DNA of 64,000 nucleotides from Chamaelirium japonicum (GCA_947650365.1 CANTAL010000206.1:186001-250000); one strand, 5' to 3'; shown: positions 16,162 through 25,765, numbered from the stretch's first letter. Notes: generated from the letters alone by a model not told the origin. A program made the numbers and translations.

Positions 16162-16166
16162 TAATC
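16162..16166. repeat. Left target-site duplication (TAATC)
   Basis: The five bases before the element's left TG terminus read TAATC, and the five after its right CA terminus (29319-29323) read TGATC. Removing the element and one copy restores the normal satellite text ATTCATTCGTATGATCCATT in phase. Five bp is the usual duplication length for Ty3/Gypsy integration. The single A/G mismatch is a transition. Confidence 0.8.
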
Positions 16167-16363
16167 TGTTCGGGGGATTTTTCGCTGGTCCGTGCGGGCT
16201 GCCTGCAAGACAAAGAAAAGAGAACGTGAGAACGGCTGGCTCCCTTAGGAGCGCAGACCCTCCGACGCTCAAGTCAGTCACGGTGGCACAACGGCGAGCT
16301 GCGGTATACCAAAGTGGTAGGGAAAAGGAATTCGAACCTGTACTATGGAGCCTGGGGGTGAGC

Positions 16364-16370
16364 ATTTATA
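16364..16370 (-). promoter_or_regulatory. LTR TATA box (3' LTR copy)
   Basis: Minus strand reads GCTATAAATGCTC, about 200 bp from the U5 terminus. If transcription starts about 30 bp downstream, R plus U5 is about 165 bp and the rest of the LTR is U3. The motif is identical in all three LTR copies. The transcription start is inferred only from the TATA spacing. Confidence 0.6.
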
Positions 16371-16790
16371 GCAATCGGCGGCCTACCGTACCCCAACACG
16401 TGGAGATTCTTCCAGGGCTTTCTAGACCCCCCACGTTCTGGCTCGCGTGGGTCTGACAGTCCTTGGTACTCGCGCCCTGACATTCTGTCGTCAAGCCTGC
16501 CAGGCGGTTTGAGTGGGGGAGGGCATCTTTCTTGTCGCGGCCAGCTGGCTGTTCTGGAATGTTCAAGTCTGGAAGGTCTCGAATTGATTCGAGCGAGCTT
16601 CCGTGGACCACGTTTGTCCACGTAGCTTCCGAGGGATTTTGACACCTGGCATCCTTTCATACATTGTGGGCGACCTCCGATGGGGAGCTAAGGCGAGCTC
16701 GCCCTCCATTGCTCCGCCTTCTCTTCCACATCTATCAAGAGTCGGACCTCGCGGGAGCAACCTCTTCGATAAACTGGGGAATTCTGGCGA

Positions 16791-16965
16791 GCTTGGGCGA
16801 GCTCCTGGGCGAGCTTGGACGAGCTCCTGGGCGAGCTCCTGAGCGAGCTTAGGCGAGCTCCTGGGCGAGCTCTTGGGTGAGCTTAGCGCGCTCCTGAGTG
16901 AGCTTAGGCGAGCTCCTGGGCGATCTCAGGCGAGCTTCAGCGAGCTTAGGCGAGCTCCTAAGAGT
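16791..16965. repeat. Short GCGAGCTC-type tandem repeats in U3
   Basis: An irregular run of GGCGAGCTCCTGG and GGCGAGCTT-like units, each 10-15 bp, inside the U3 part of the 3' LTR. The motif contains the palindrome GAGCTC. The related 10-bp palindrome GCGAGCTCGC lies exactly where the 5' LTR is broken (28883-28892). Such U3 repeats often act as enhancer-like elements in plant LTRs, but no function can be shown here. Confidence 0.75.
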
Positions 16966-17248
16966 GCTCTTGGCCTAGGCCCCTTCAGCCCAATGTGGAT
17001 CTCGCTCCCTGTCAAGGTGATTTGGTGAGCACGGGGGCGGGAACTCCTACGGGGTCTGGGAGGGGCGAGCTGCACTCAGATACAAGGTGTCCATCCAGCT
17101 CCCTGTAGGGGTGAGCTTCTTGCGGGTTGGAAAGGGGGCATGCTCGGCTTCCGAGGGTTCCAACTCCTGGACGGGCTCCCTCGCGAACTATATCTCAGGT
17201 GCGTTTGCAATGCTATCCAAGATATGCGGTTTGTGACTACCCCCAACA

Positions 17249-17260
17249 TTACCCCCTCCT
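17249..17260 (-). other. Polypurine tract
   Basis: Minus strand AGGAGGGGGTAA lies directly before the 3' LTR start TGTTGGGGG. This is the expected position and composition of the plus-strand primer for reverse transcription. Confidence 0.85.
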
Positions 17261-17385
17261 GAGGGAGTGATCGAGGAAACTCGACGCTTGCTCAGGAGTC
17301 TTAGCGAACTCCTATCCCCGGCAATGTGCCTGATATCAATGTCTGCCGTAACAGTTTTCTTGTGGGGCGGAGTTAGTAGCGATGG
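17261..17385. other. Internal spacer, nothing recognised
   Basis: GC-rich sequence between the polypurine tract and the 145-bp repeats. I see no convincing coding frame or motif in it. Confidence 0.5.
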
Positions 17386-18130
17386 CGGCCTGCGCCGAGA
17401 GCTTTGACTGCCAGTATTTCACAAACGCTGGGCGGGCCACGAGCATCAGCCATGAGCGATCTCCTTCCGATGCGAGCTCCTCACATGCGGTCAGGGTCAG
17501 CTTTGGGCAAGCTTGGGTGCCTGCCGCGGGCGGTCTGCGTCGAGAGTTTTGACTCTCAGTACTTTTTAAAAACGCTGGGCGGGCCACGAGCATCAGCCAC
17601 GAGCGATCTCCTTCCGGTGCGAGCTTGTCACACGCGGTCAGGGTTTGCTTCAGGCGAGCTTGGGCGCCTGCCGTGGGCGATTTGCGTCGAGAGTTTTGAC
17701 TCTCAATACTTTTCAAAAACGCTGGGCGGGCCACGAGCATCAGCCACGAGCGATCTTCTTCCGGTGTGAGCTTGTCACACGCGGTCAGGGTCTGCTTCGG
17801 GCGAGCTTGGGCGCCTGCCGTGGGCGATTTGCGTCGAGGGTTTTGACTCCCAGTATGTCACAAACGCTGGGCGGGCCGGGAGCGTCAGCCACGAGCGATC
17901 TCCTTCCGGTGCGAGCTTGTCACACGCGGTCAGGGTCTGCTTCGGGCGAGCTTGGGCGCCTACCGTGGGCGATTTGCGTCGAGGGTTTTGACTCCCAGTA
18001 TGTCACAAACGCTGGGCGGGCCGGGAAAGTCAGCCACGAGCGATCTCCTTCCGGTGCGAGCTTGTCACACGCGGTCAGGGTCTACTTCGGGCGAGCTGTG
18101 GGCACCTACCGCGAGCGGTCTTGTGACTTG
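17386..18130. repeat. Five tandem copies of a 145-147-bp repeat
   Basis: The anchor AAACGCTGG recurs at 17423, 17570, 17717, 17862 and 18007, giving spacings of 147, 147, 145 and 145 bp. Units share GCGATTTGCGTCGAG, GGGCGGGCC, CACGAGCGATCTCCTTCC and CACACGCGGTCAGGGT. The last two complete units are the most alike and the first is the most diverged. They sit upstream of the TATA box of the antisense gene and downstream of pol, so they could be its upstream regulatory region or simply the fast-evolving tandem repeats common in this part of Tat elements. Open frames across them are not a multiple-of-three repeat and are probably not coding. Confidence 0.9.
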
Positions 18131-18200
18131 GGTATCGCACCAAATCTCCAACGGTCGCTTCACCTTAAATGCGGCGCGAGGCTCAATGCTGATACGGCGA

Positions 18201-18215
18201 ATCTCATCATGAGAT
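18201..18215. promoter_or_regulatory. Palindrome in antisense-gene upstream region
   Basis: ATCTCAT-C-ATGAGAT is a perfect 7+1+7 dyad about 215 bp before the TATA box. It could bind a dimeric factor; function unknown. Confidence 0.35.
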
Positions 18216-18227
18216 CCCGATCGGTGC

Positions 18228-18241
18228 GAGACACGTGTCTC
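18228..18241. promoter_or_regulatory. 14-bp palindrome with G-box core (CACGTG)
   Basis: GAGACACGTGTCTC is a perfect palindrome with the CACGTG core recognised by plant bHLH and bZIP factors (family knowledge). It lies about 190 bp upstream of the TATA box at 18429. Its position supports an upstream promoter role, but binding is not shown. Confidence 0.45.
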
Positions 18242-18300
18242 CTCCTCATTCGCTCTTCTTTCGTCAGTAAATGATAGTGTCGGCGCCGGCGCAGCTTTTT

Positions 18301-18310
18301 CCACGCGTGG
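18301..18310. promoter_or_regulatory. CCACGCGTGG palindrome (CGCG-type element)
   Basis: A 10-bp perfect palindrome holding ACGCGT, the core of plant CGCG/CAMTA-type elements. It lies about 120 bp before the TATA box. Suggestive only. Confidence 0.35.
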
Positions 18311-18428
18311 CCTACGCGGCACTGCCTGATTGGAGAAGGGCGAGCTGTCGCTTCAACCGTCGGCGTGTCGCCTCGTTGGGCGCGCTCGAGTATTAACTGC
18401 GGCCCGATTCACCTGTCTCTCATTTTCC

Positions 18429-18436
18429 TATAAATA
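18429..18436 (+). promoter_or_regulatory. TATA box of the antisense gene
   Basis: CCTATAAATAGGGG on the plus strand is a strong plant TATA box. The start codon at 18532 lies about 96 bp downstream, leaving room for a 5' UTR of roughly 65 bp. This implies transcription independent of the LTR promoter and on the opposite strand to gag-pol. Confidence 0.75.
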
Positions 18437-20061
18437 GGGGACGAGGGGCGATTTTTACCGCTGCGTGAAAACAGCTCTCCCTTCTCCCATAACTTTCTCA
18501 ACTCACAGCTCGCTAGCGCCCTCTTGCTCCCATGGCTTCCTCTGCTGCTGCTTCTTCTTTAGTCGCTGCTGCTGCCGCTGCGACCTCTCGGGGGGAGCCT
18601 CTCAATGCCGCCCCCATCTCGGTGCTCGCTCCAGGCACCGAGAGAGAGGCTCCTCCCAAGGAGCCCGCCGTCCTCTGATTCAACGACATCGGGGGCGTGC
18701 CCGTCCCCGAGAGTCTACGGACAGCGGCGGGTATCCCTCAAGAGCTCGCTATTCTCTCCTTCCCGAGATCGGGGAGACCACTCTCCGGAACCGCGGTCTC
18801 CGTGGGGCAAATATGGTCAGGGCTTCGGCTGCCCCTGAACCATCTAGCCAGCGAGCTCCTGGAGCTGGCGGGCTTATGCCCCGCCCAGCTCCCAGGCAAC
18901 TCGTGGGGGATTCTCTACGGGCTTTCTCAAATCGAGGAAGCCCTCAACGTGAGGATCCCCCTGGCCTACCTCTTGAAGAAGTGGTCCCTCAAGCCGGGGA
19001 CAGTCTTCAGCGAGGTCGACTGCGGCCACTTCTACCTCTCAGGCCGCCCCGGCGAGGTGCTGCCCTTCTCCGCGGTCGAGAACAAGGACCGGTACTGGAA
19101 GGAGTATCCGTTCGTGGTTGAGGGCAACTGGCGAGGTCCCTGCGCCGGAGTTCGCTCTCTTCCCGGCAGACCACCTCTGCCGGTCTTCAAGGAGATCGCG
19201 GAGTATCGCCCCAAGGGGAAGAAATGCATCTCCGCAGCCCGAGAGAAATCTCTCGATGAGGCGATCTTGCACTTCCTCGGGGGGCGGACTCCCGAGAAGA
19301 TCCTGGCTCCGGACTTCTCCTTCCTCTGGAAGGATCTCCGGACCGGGACCTTCACCGCCCGGCAGAAGGTGATGCGGAAGAAGGTCGCGGTCTCCCGGCC
19401 TGCTGTTGCGACCTCCGCTGCGGGGACCTCGGCGAAGAAGGGGAAGAAGCGGGCTTCGCCCATTCAGATCGCCGACAAGGACACCCTCGAGATGCTTCAC
19501 GAGGAGGATGTCGCGCCACCGCCGCCACCAGCCCGCGAAGCAGCCCCAGGTCAGGCGTCCAACCTTTCTGTCATTCCTTCGAGGGCCCCAGTCCCGGAGC
19601 CTCGGTGACGTCGTATTTCCTTCGTCGAGCCCAAGGATCCGCGCGTCGAGCTTCTTCTCAGTATGGCGGAAGTGGAGTCCCCAATGGCTGAAGTGCTGAT
19701 GCGCGGATTCCCAGGCGACCTGACTAAAACCTTGTTTGTTGCGGTGATGAATCCAGAGGGCGCCTCGCAGAAGAAGGCGAGGAAGAAGAAGACCCCCTCA
19801 GCCCGCCCATCGAGAGAGGACAATACTGTTCGGGAGGCTCGCAAAGCCTTCCAATAGGTCCTCGAGGAGCGGAGGAAGGCCGCCCTCGCGGAGGCGGGCT
19901 TGGGATTAGCTGACGATCTCAGCACGACCTCCAGCTCAGACGACGAGGAGCGGGCTACGGAAGATGAGCCCGCGGCTACAACTGCGGGGCTTCCCCCGCC
20001 CTTCGAGGGATCGGCTCCGCCGAGCTCAAACCCTCCGCCTGTTCCGAGCTCGATGCCAACA

Positions 20062-20490
20062 CCGGCCGCGCCTGCTCCCAGCACGTCTGCGCCCGCGCCT
20101 GTGCCCTTCGCTGCTAGCGCGCCTGCGCCCGAGCCCACGCCCGAACCCGCGCCTGCACCCGTGCCTGAGCCCGCCGCTGCTATCGCGCCTGCGCCCGAGC
20201 CCGCGCCTGCACCCGTGCCCGAGTCCGCGCCTGCACCCGCGCCTGAGCCCGCCGCTGCTATCGCGCCTGCGCCCGAGCCCGCGCCCGAGCCCGCGCCCGA
20301 GCCCGCACCTGAGTCCGCACCTGTCAACACGCCGGCGCCCGAGCCCGCGCCCGAGCCCGCGCCTGAGTCCGCGCCTGTCAGCACGCCGGCGCCCGAGCCC
20401 GCGCTCGCGCCTCCGCCTGCCCTCAGCGCGCCCGCACCCGAGCCCGCGCCTGCGCATGCTACCAGCGCGCCCGCGCCCGAGCCTGTGCCT
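20062..20490 (+). repeat. Pro-Ala-Glu coding microrepeat
   Basis: Degenerate hexa- to 12-base repeats of the GCGCCCGAGCCC type inside exon 1 encode runs of PAPEPAPE, with Ser and Thr interruptions. The other strand shows a long open Gly-Ala frame, which is a by-product of this composition. The segment probably forms an extended linker between the N-terminal domain and the coiled coil. Confidence 0.85.
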
Positions 20491-20850
20491 GGCGCTCTTG
20501 AGGTTCCTCCTCTCCCGGAGCTGGGCGGGTTGGTCTATTGGTCTCCAGAACTAGGGGCCATTCTGGACGACCTTCCTTGCTCCAACTCGGAAGCCTCTGA
20601 CCCGGACCTGCCGGGGCGAAGGGGAGCCGTCGTGCCTTCTCTTATCAACGAAGGGGTTGCCGGCGCTCAAGGGGCCGAGCCCGCTGCTGCCGCCATCAGT
20701 GCGCCCCCTCCTGCTGCTCCCACCGAGGCGAGCCAAGCGGGCTCCTCCTCTGGCGGTCCCGAGCGTGCCCCTTTCTTCATGCGGGAGATCCTGGGACGCA
20801 ACATCTTCGCCTGGACTCCCTACATTGCTCTCATCAACCGACTCCTCGAG

Positions 20851-20928
20851 GTAAGATTACCTTCATACTTCTTTGTCCCGAACCCCTGCTTTAATTTCTA
20901 ACTCTTTAACTGTTTTCCCTTTCCGTAG
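20851..20928 (+). other. Spliceosomal intron in the antisense gene (78 bp, phase 0)
   Basis: The donor is GAG|GTAAGATT and the acceptor is TTTTCCCTTTCCGTAG|GTTGAG, with a T-rich tract and a branch-like TAACT (20899-20903). It falls between whole codons. Removal joins the two open frames exactly; without splicing a stop follows within 50 bases. The splice signals are on the plus strand only, so the genomic RNA of the element (minus strand) would not lose it during retrotransposition. Size is typical for a small plant intron. Confidence 0.85.
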
Positions 20929-21477
20929 GTTGAGCGAGTCAGCCGGGCTCTCGCCGACAAGGTCGCGGGCGTTGCGGGGGACACCGTCGTCCTCTACGAT
21001 GACACTCTCCATGACTCGGAGAGGAGAGTAGACGAGCACATCCTCCGCATTCGCCAGATGGACCGGTCGACCGAGCTGCAGGCCGAAGTGGACCAGCTTC
21101 GCCAGCAGGTCGCCTCCTTTAACAAGGAGGTCGACGAACTGCGCCAGCAGGCCGCCACCTTTATCACCACTCTAGCTTCGGCTGAGGATGCCCGCGACCG
21201 CGCCCTATCCGATATGCAAGGGGCCCGTCGAGCTGAAGAGGCCGCCCAAAAGGAAATCTCCGAGCTTCGACGTCAGTTGGCGGCTTCTAGGGATGAGATC
21301 GCGTCTCTGAGGGAAACGCATCTCCAAGACCTCCACTCTCAGCAAAGCCGCCTGCAGGCGCAGCTCGTCGAACTCCTGCGGAAAGGCGCGCTCGATGCCA
21401 TCGAGAAGTATAAGACCGAGAGGTCAAAAAAGAGGAAGCGCGGCGATGACGACGGTGCGGGTGCTGGCCCAGCCTAG

Positions 21478-21835
21478 GGTCTCTTTTGTAACCCTCTTGT
21501 AATTTTCTAATGATGAATGGAATATTCTCTTTAAGCTCGCCTCTATGTTTCTTTCTTTCTCTGTCTTGCTCATGAGTCCGCTCTAGGAGTTCGCAGCGAT
21601 CTCGAGAGTGATACCCCGGGCGAGGCAGCTAATTCGATTCAACCTTTTATTTTGAAATATATGCAAACGAAAAACTCGGCATGCTCGCGAAAACTCACTA
21701 GTCTCTGAGCCCGGAAAACGTTTAAACGAACCAAAAGACTTCAAAAACTTCCCTACACTCAGAGACTTAAACCATTTTTATTTTTAAAGGAAACTAATAA
21801 GCGTCAGGATGCTTCCGTTCATGGCAGGTGAACGC
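21478..21835. other. 3' region of the antisense gene, no gene seen
   Basis: AT-richer spacer following the antisense stop codon. It holds TTGTAATTTTCTAATGATG (from 21497) and AATGGAATATTC (from 21516), which could serve as plant far- and near-upstream polyadenylation elements. No coding frame is supported. Confidence 0.45.
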
Positions 21836-22191
21836 GAAGGATCCTGGTTAGGTTTAGAGTCCACTAGGCAGCGGACTTCCCCGGGAAGCTCAAGGTCGCC
21901 CACTGGCTGCCTCTGAGGATCCCGGTCTTGCTTTAAGTCCGCACAACGGCGGACTTCCCCGGGAAGCTCAAGGTCGCCCACTGGCTGCCTCTGAGGATCC
22001 CGGTCTTGCTTTAAGTCCGCACAACGGCGGACTACCCCGGGAAGCTCAAGGTCGCCCACTGGCTGCCTCTAAGGATCCCGGTTTTGCTTTAAGTCCGCTC
22101 AGCGGCGGACTGCCCCGGGAAGCTCAAGGTCGCCCACTGGCTGCCTCTGAGGATCCCGGTTTTGCTTTAAGTCCGCTCAGCGGCGGACTGT
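21836..22191. repeat. 78-bp tandem repeats between the convergent genes
   Basis: The anchor GGGAAGCT recurs at 21883, 21961, 22039 and 22117, exactly 78 bp apart, with a degraded copy at the left. Each unit carries GGCGGACT, CCCCGGGAAGCTCAAGG and GAGGATCCCGG. As 78 is divisible by three, the minus strand stays open as a 26-residue repeat for about 90 codons. It is closed upstream by a stop and has no good start, so I treat it as non-coding. It separates the 3' ends of pol and the antisense gene, where a terminator or boundary function is conceivable. Confidence 0.9.
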
Positions 22192-22299
22192 ACCTTACCA
22201 ATCATGCGGGCTCTTGCAGCGCCTAGTTTCCTAGTTAAATTGTTGAAACCTCAATCGTTCATTCATAACCTCTTCAGAAGATAATTTACAAAAATTTCC
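22192..22299. other. pol 3' untranslated region
   Basis: AT-rich spacer between the pol stop codon and the 78-bp repeats; nothing else recognised. Confidence 0.4.
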
Positions 22300-23527
22300 T
22301 TAGGCATAGAACTTGCGAAGGTGCAGAGCGTTCCAAGGTCGCTCTAACAGGTCACCTCCAGTGGTTATCAACCGGTAAGCCCCCGAGCTTCCTGCCTCGT
22401 GTATTATGTATGGGCCTTCCCAGTTCGCCGCGAGCTTTCCGGCATTAGGCTCTTGCGTGTTGGCGAACACCTTTCTCATCACCAGATCACCGGCCTTGAA
22501 TGCCCGATGACGGACTCTTTTGTCATAGGCGCGCTTCATCTCTTGTCTGTATCCGGCGAGGTATAGATTGGCACGCTCTCGTCTTTCTTCGAGCTGATCA
22601 AGGGAGTCGACGAGCAGTCCGTCGTTGTCGACCTCCGCCGACGCAAGCCTTCTTTCAGTGGGCAGCTCGGCCTCTATGGGTAGCACGACTTCGCAACCAA
22701 AAGTGAGACTGAAAGGGGATTCGTTAGTTGACCGACGTGGAGTAGTGCGATAGGCCCACAAGACTCCATCGATCTCCTGCTCCTACAATCCTTTTTTTCC
22801 TTCCAGCCTCTTCTTGAGGTTGTCCAAGATCACGCGATTCGTCGCTTCGGCCTGCCCATTGCTTTGAGGGTACCTTGGGGAAGAGAACCTTAGGTCGACT
22901 CCATATTCAACACAAAAACTTCTGACCAAGCGATTGTCGAACTGGCGACCATTGTCGGTGATAAGTACCCGAGGCAGACCGAACCGGCAGAAAATATTCT
23001 TCCAAAGGAAGTCTTTTACCTGCTTCTCGCCAATCTTAGCTAGCGGGACCGCTTCCACCCATTTGGTGAAGTAGTCCGTAGCTACTAGGATGAATTTCTT
23101 TTGCCGGGCTGACACAGGGAAAGGTCCCACAATATCCAACCCCCATTGCTGGAAAGGCCAGGGGCTCGCCAGAGGATGCAGTTCTTCTGCGGGCATATGG
23201 TTCGTGGTGGCGTGCTTCTGGCACTGGATGCACCTCTGGGCGACCTTCAAAGCGTCTTGCTCCAGAGTGGGCCACCAGTATCCTTGCCTTCGTACTTTCG
23301 CAGCCAGAGACCGCCCACCAGCGTGGTTTCCCAGCTCGCCAGAGTGAATGCACTTTAGAACTTCTTCGGTTTCCGGGCTCTCGACGCAACGGAGACTTGG
23401 CCCGCCAATGGACCTTCGAAAAAGGCGATCCCAGCGAATGAGATAGCGCCCAGCGCATTTCTCCACTCGCCGGGCTTCCTCTCTATCCTCTGGTAGCTCG
23501 CCCTTCTGGAGAAAACGAAAAATGGGG
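22300..23527 (-). pseudogene. pol: Pol: integrase domain, degenerate
   Basis: C-terminal part of Gag-Pol; integrase inserts the cDNA into the chromosome. Counting from 23466 downward, the zinc-binding HHCC is H41, H48, C79, C82. The catalytic triad is D111 (GLDIVGPFP), D171 (LITDNGRQF) and E207 (QSNGQAEATNR), with the classic 35-residue spacing between the last two. A GPY-type module follows (WEGPYII) and the protein ends HLRKFYA with no chromodomain, as in Tat and Athila elements. A TAG at 22783-22785, probably from TGG or CAG, cuts the frame after the catalytic core; the rest continues in the same frame to 22300. A frameshift near 23524-23528 separates it from the RNase H part. The catalytic residues are all intact. 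Confidence 0.9.
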
Positions 23528-23528
23528 G
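23524..23528 (-). other. Frameshift site in pol (homopolymer, probably +1)
   Basis: The frame carrying the second RNase H and the frame carrying integrase differ by one base. The switch fits one extra base in the run of five C (minus strand), just before the stretch that reads FLQKGELPED in the integrase frame. A sequencing error in a homopolymer is an alternative. Confidence 0.6.
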
Positions 23529-25762
23529 ACGGTCCACCCGCTGAGTGGTACGTAGGCGGAGACTTGGTTAACAGCGGGCTCCATCAGTTGGAGCCGAGAC
23601 TGATTTTGGACCTCGATGAGAATCTGGCGAGCCTCTGATGTTCCCAGCAAAGAGGCGGCGTTTGCCAAAGCATCAGCTCGCCTATTATCGGCTTGCGGAA
23701 TTTGCTCAAAGGAGATCTTTTCGAACTCCACGGCCATGTGCTTCACCAGATCCACATAGCCCGCCATTCATGCGTCCCGAGAGGCGTACTCCCCATTGAC
23801 TTGGCAAACAATTAGCTGGGAATCGCTAAAGACCTTCAAGCGTTTGGCACCTACCTCTTGAGCGAGCTCCAGGCCAGCCAGCAGCGCCTCATATTCTGCC
23901 TCATTGTTGGTAGCTGCGAAATCCAGTCGGACTCACTTCTCCAGAAGTACCGACTGGGCGATCAGTACGACCCCGATCCCAGCCCCCAGAGCGTTGGAGG
24001 ATCCATCGACGAATAATTCCCAGCCTGCCTCCTCTGAACGCTTAGTTGGAGGAAGCTCGTCTTGATTGTCCAAGAACCACGCCTTCCCAGGGTGTGCCTC
24101 AGTTGGCTCATCCTCCCGGTACTGGACCGGTTCTTCTATGGGGAAGTCCGCCAAGAAATCGGCGAGCGCCTGTCCTTTGACAGCAACTCGAGGGACATAC
24201 TCCAAACCATAGGCGGCGAGCTCGGCGGACCAACGGTAGAGCCTGCCGGCTACTGAGGGCCTGGAGAGCGCGCTCTTTAGAGGGTGCTCTGTGATGACCC
24301 TGACAGGGTGCGCCGAGAAGTAGGGGTGGAGCTTTCTCGCGGTAAGGACCAAGGCCAATGCGACCTTCTCGATTGGTCGATACCGGAGCTCGGCGGGAAG
24401 CATCGTGTGGCTTACAAAGTAGACAGGCCGCTCCACCTTTGCTTCTTCCACAACCAGGACCCCGCTCACCGTATTCTCAGTGACCGCAAGGTACACGCCG
24501 AGTTTGGCGCCCTCTTTGGGTGCCGCTAAGATCGGCGGGCTCGCCAGGTAGTCCTTGATCTTTTGGAAGGCGTGCTCGCACTTCTCATCCCAACAAATGC
24601 TCGCTCCTTTTCGTAACAGCTCGAAAAGAGGTCGGCAGTTGTCTGAGGATTTGGAGATGAACCGATTGAGCGCGGCGATTCGCCCGCTCAGTCTTTGGAC
24701 TTCCTGCCGGGTCCTCGGCGCGGGCATTTCGACAAGTGCTCGGATTTGCCCAGGGTCGGCCTCGATCCCCCTGTGGGTGACCAGGTACCCGAGGAATTTC
24801 CCCGACGTCACCCCGAATGCGCACTTCGCCGGGTTTAGCCTCATTTGGTACTTTCTCAGTACCTCAAAGGTTTCGCGGAGATCGGCAACATGCCCCTCCC
24901 GCTCCCGACTCTTCACCAGGAGGTCGTCTACATAAACTTCGACGTTTCTACCGATCTGATCTTTGAACATCTGAGTGACTAACCGTTGGTAGGTCGCTCT
25001 AGCGTTCTTAAGTCCGAACGGCATCACTCGATAGCAGTACAACTTCTGGTAGCCCGCGCCAGAGTAGAAGGCGGTCTTCTCCTGATCGTCAGCGTAGAGA
25101 GGTATCTGGTTATACCCAGAATATCCATCTATGAAGGACAGGGCCTGGAACCCGAACGCTGCGTCGACCAGTGCGCCTATTCTCGGAAGAGGAAATCCGT
25201 CCTTCGGGCATGCCTTGTTGAGGTCGGAGAAGTCAATGCACACCCTGACCGCTCCGCTCTTCTTAGGCACAGCCACGATATTGGAGATCCACTCGGGGAA
25301 GTGCGCCTCACGGATGAAGCCGGCTCGCTCCAGCTTGTCTATCTCCGCCGCCATTGCAACAGACTTCGCAGCAGGTATGTGCCGAGCTTTCTGCTTGACC
25401 GGCGGGAACTCCTTCATGGTGTGCAGACGATGACAGGCGACCTCCGGGTCAATCCCTGGCATGTCCGCGAAGCTCCAGGCGAATACATCACGGTATTCCC
25501 TGAGTAAGTTGGTTATGGCCAGGACCTCGCCCTTGGTTAGCGAGGTCCCGAGGTTAACAACTCTTGGCCCTTCTTTGCCGCCAATGTCGACCTCTTGAAG
25601 TGGTTCGGCAATTGGAAAACTTCCTCTCTCGGGGGTTGTCGGGCGACCTCCCTCCTCCAACTTAAGGTCCACACCGCTCCCACCCGGGGGTGGAGTAGGG
25701 GACTTAAGCGAGGAGGCCTCCAGCGGGCTCCCCAATAGCTCGCTCGTAGCGGGCGGTAATTG
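23528..25762 (-). pseudogene. pol: Pol: reverse transcriptase, RNase H and second (aRNH-type) RNase H, degenerate
   Basis: A 600-codon open stretch (25735-23933) carries the RT. Residue numbers count from 25735: catalytic D203 in FIDGYSGYNQI, MPFGLKNA at 238-245 and YVDD at 268-271. A connection/RNase H region follows (about 380-530), where KLGVYLAVTE has Ala where active RNases H have the first Asp. A second RNase H starts with D577 (ELFVDGSS), then NNEAEYEALL, VFSDSQ and ADALANAAS. The dual arrangement, with the second enzyme of the plant/archaeal type, is known from Tat elements. TGA codons at 23933-23935 and 23768-23770 interrupt the second RNase H. TAG at 25763-25765 lies upstream, between protease and RT. 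All remaining text stays in one frame. Confidence 0.92.
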
Positions 25763-25765
25763 CTA

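Larger units (their letters stand above)
16167..17248 (-). repeat. Complete 3' LTR
   Basis: On the minus strand it starts TGTTGGGGGTAGTC (17248 downward) and ends CCCCCGAACA (16167), giving TG...CA termini with a short inverted repeat TGTTGGGGG / TGTTCGGGGG. Length 1082 bp. The inner end abuts a polypurine tract and the outer end abuts the target-site duplication. Positions 16167-16702 match the 5' LTR at 28357-28892. The other half, mostly U3, has no partner because the 5' LTR is truncated. Confidence 0.93.
18532..21477 (+). pseudogene. Antisense accessory gene, one intron, three nonsense mutations
   Basis: Plus-strand gene lying tail to tail with gag-pol. Exon 1 is 18532-20850 and exon 2 is 20929-21477. 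The reading frame runs from ATG 18532 to TAG 21475-21477, 955 codons plus stop, with no frameshift. It is broken by TGA at 18676 (codon 49), TGA at 19606 (codon 359) and TAG at 19855 (codon 442), each one transition from CGA or CAG. Order of the product: Ala-rich N-terminus; a globular region at about residues 97-202 with GLRLPLNHLASELL, PAQLPGNSWGIL, FYLSGR and DRYWKEYPFVVEGNW, which resembles the plant putative gypsy-type transposon domain (Pfam Transposase_28 family, from memory); basic stretches; a long Pro-Ala-Glu repeat; an amphipathic coiled coil at about residues 774-925; and a basic KKRKR nuclear-localisation-like tail. Similar extra genes occur in some Tat elements; their function is unknown. 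The start was chosen because it is the first in-frame ATG after the TATA box. Confidence 0.8.

Noticed and set aside
16343..16852. LTR open frames (both strands)
   Set aside because: Short, overlapping, unlike any retroelement protein, and within U3/R/U5.
17336..18322. Several frames across the 145-bp repeats
   Set aside because: Repeat lengths of 145 and 147 bp change the frame between copies and no frame gives a recognisable protein.
19551..20384. 277-codon minus-strand frame rich in Gly, Ala and Ser
   Set aside because: It is the complement of the Pro-Ala-Glu coding repeat of the antisense gene. It has no domain, and the plus-strand frame continues through a clean intron.
21784..22059. 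26-residue repeat protein on the minus strand
   Set aside because: It follows only from the 78-bp period, has no good start, and is stopped by a TAG in the next repeat unit upstream.
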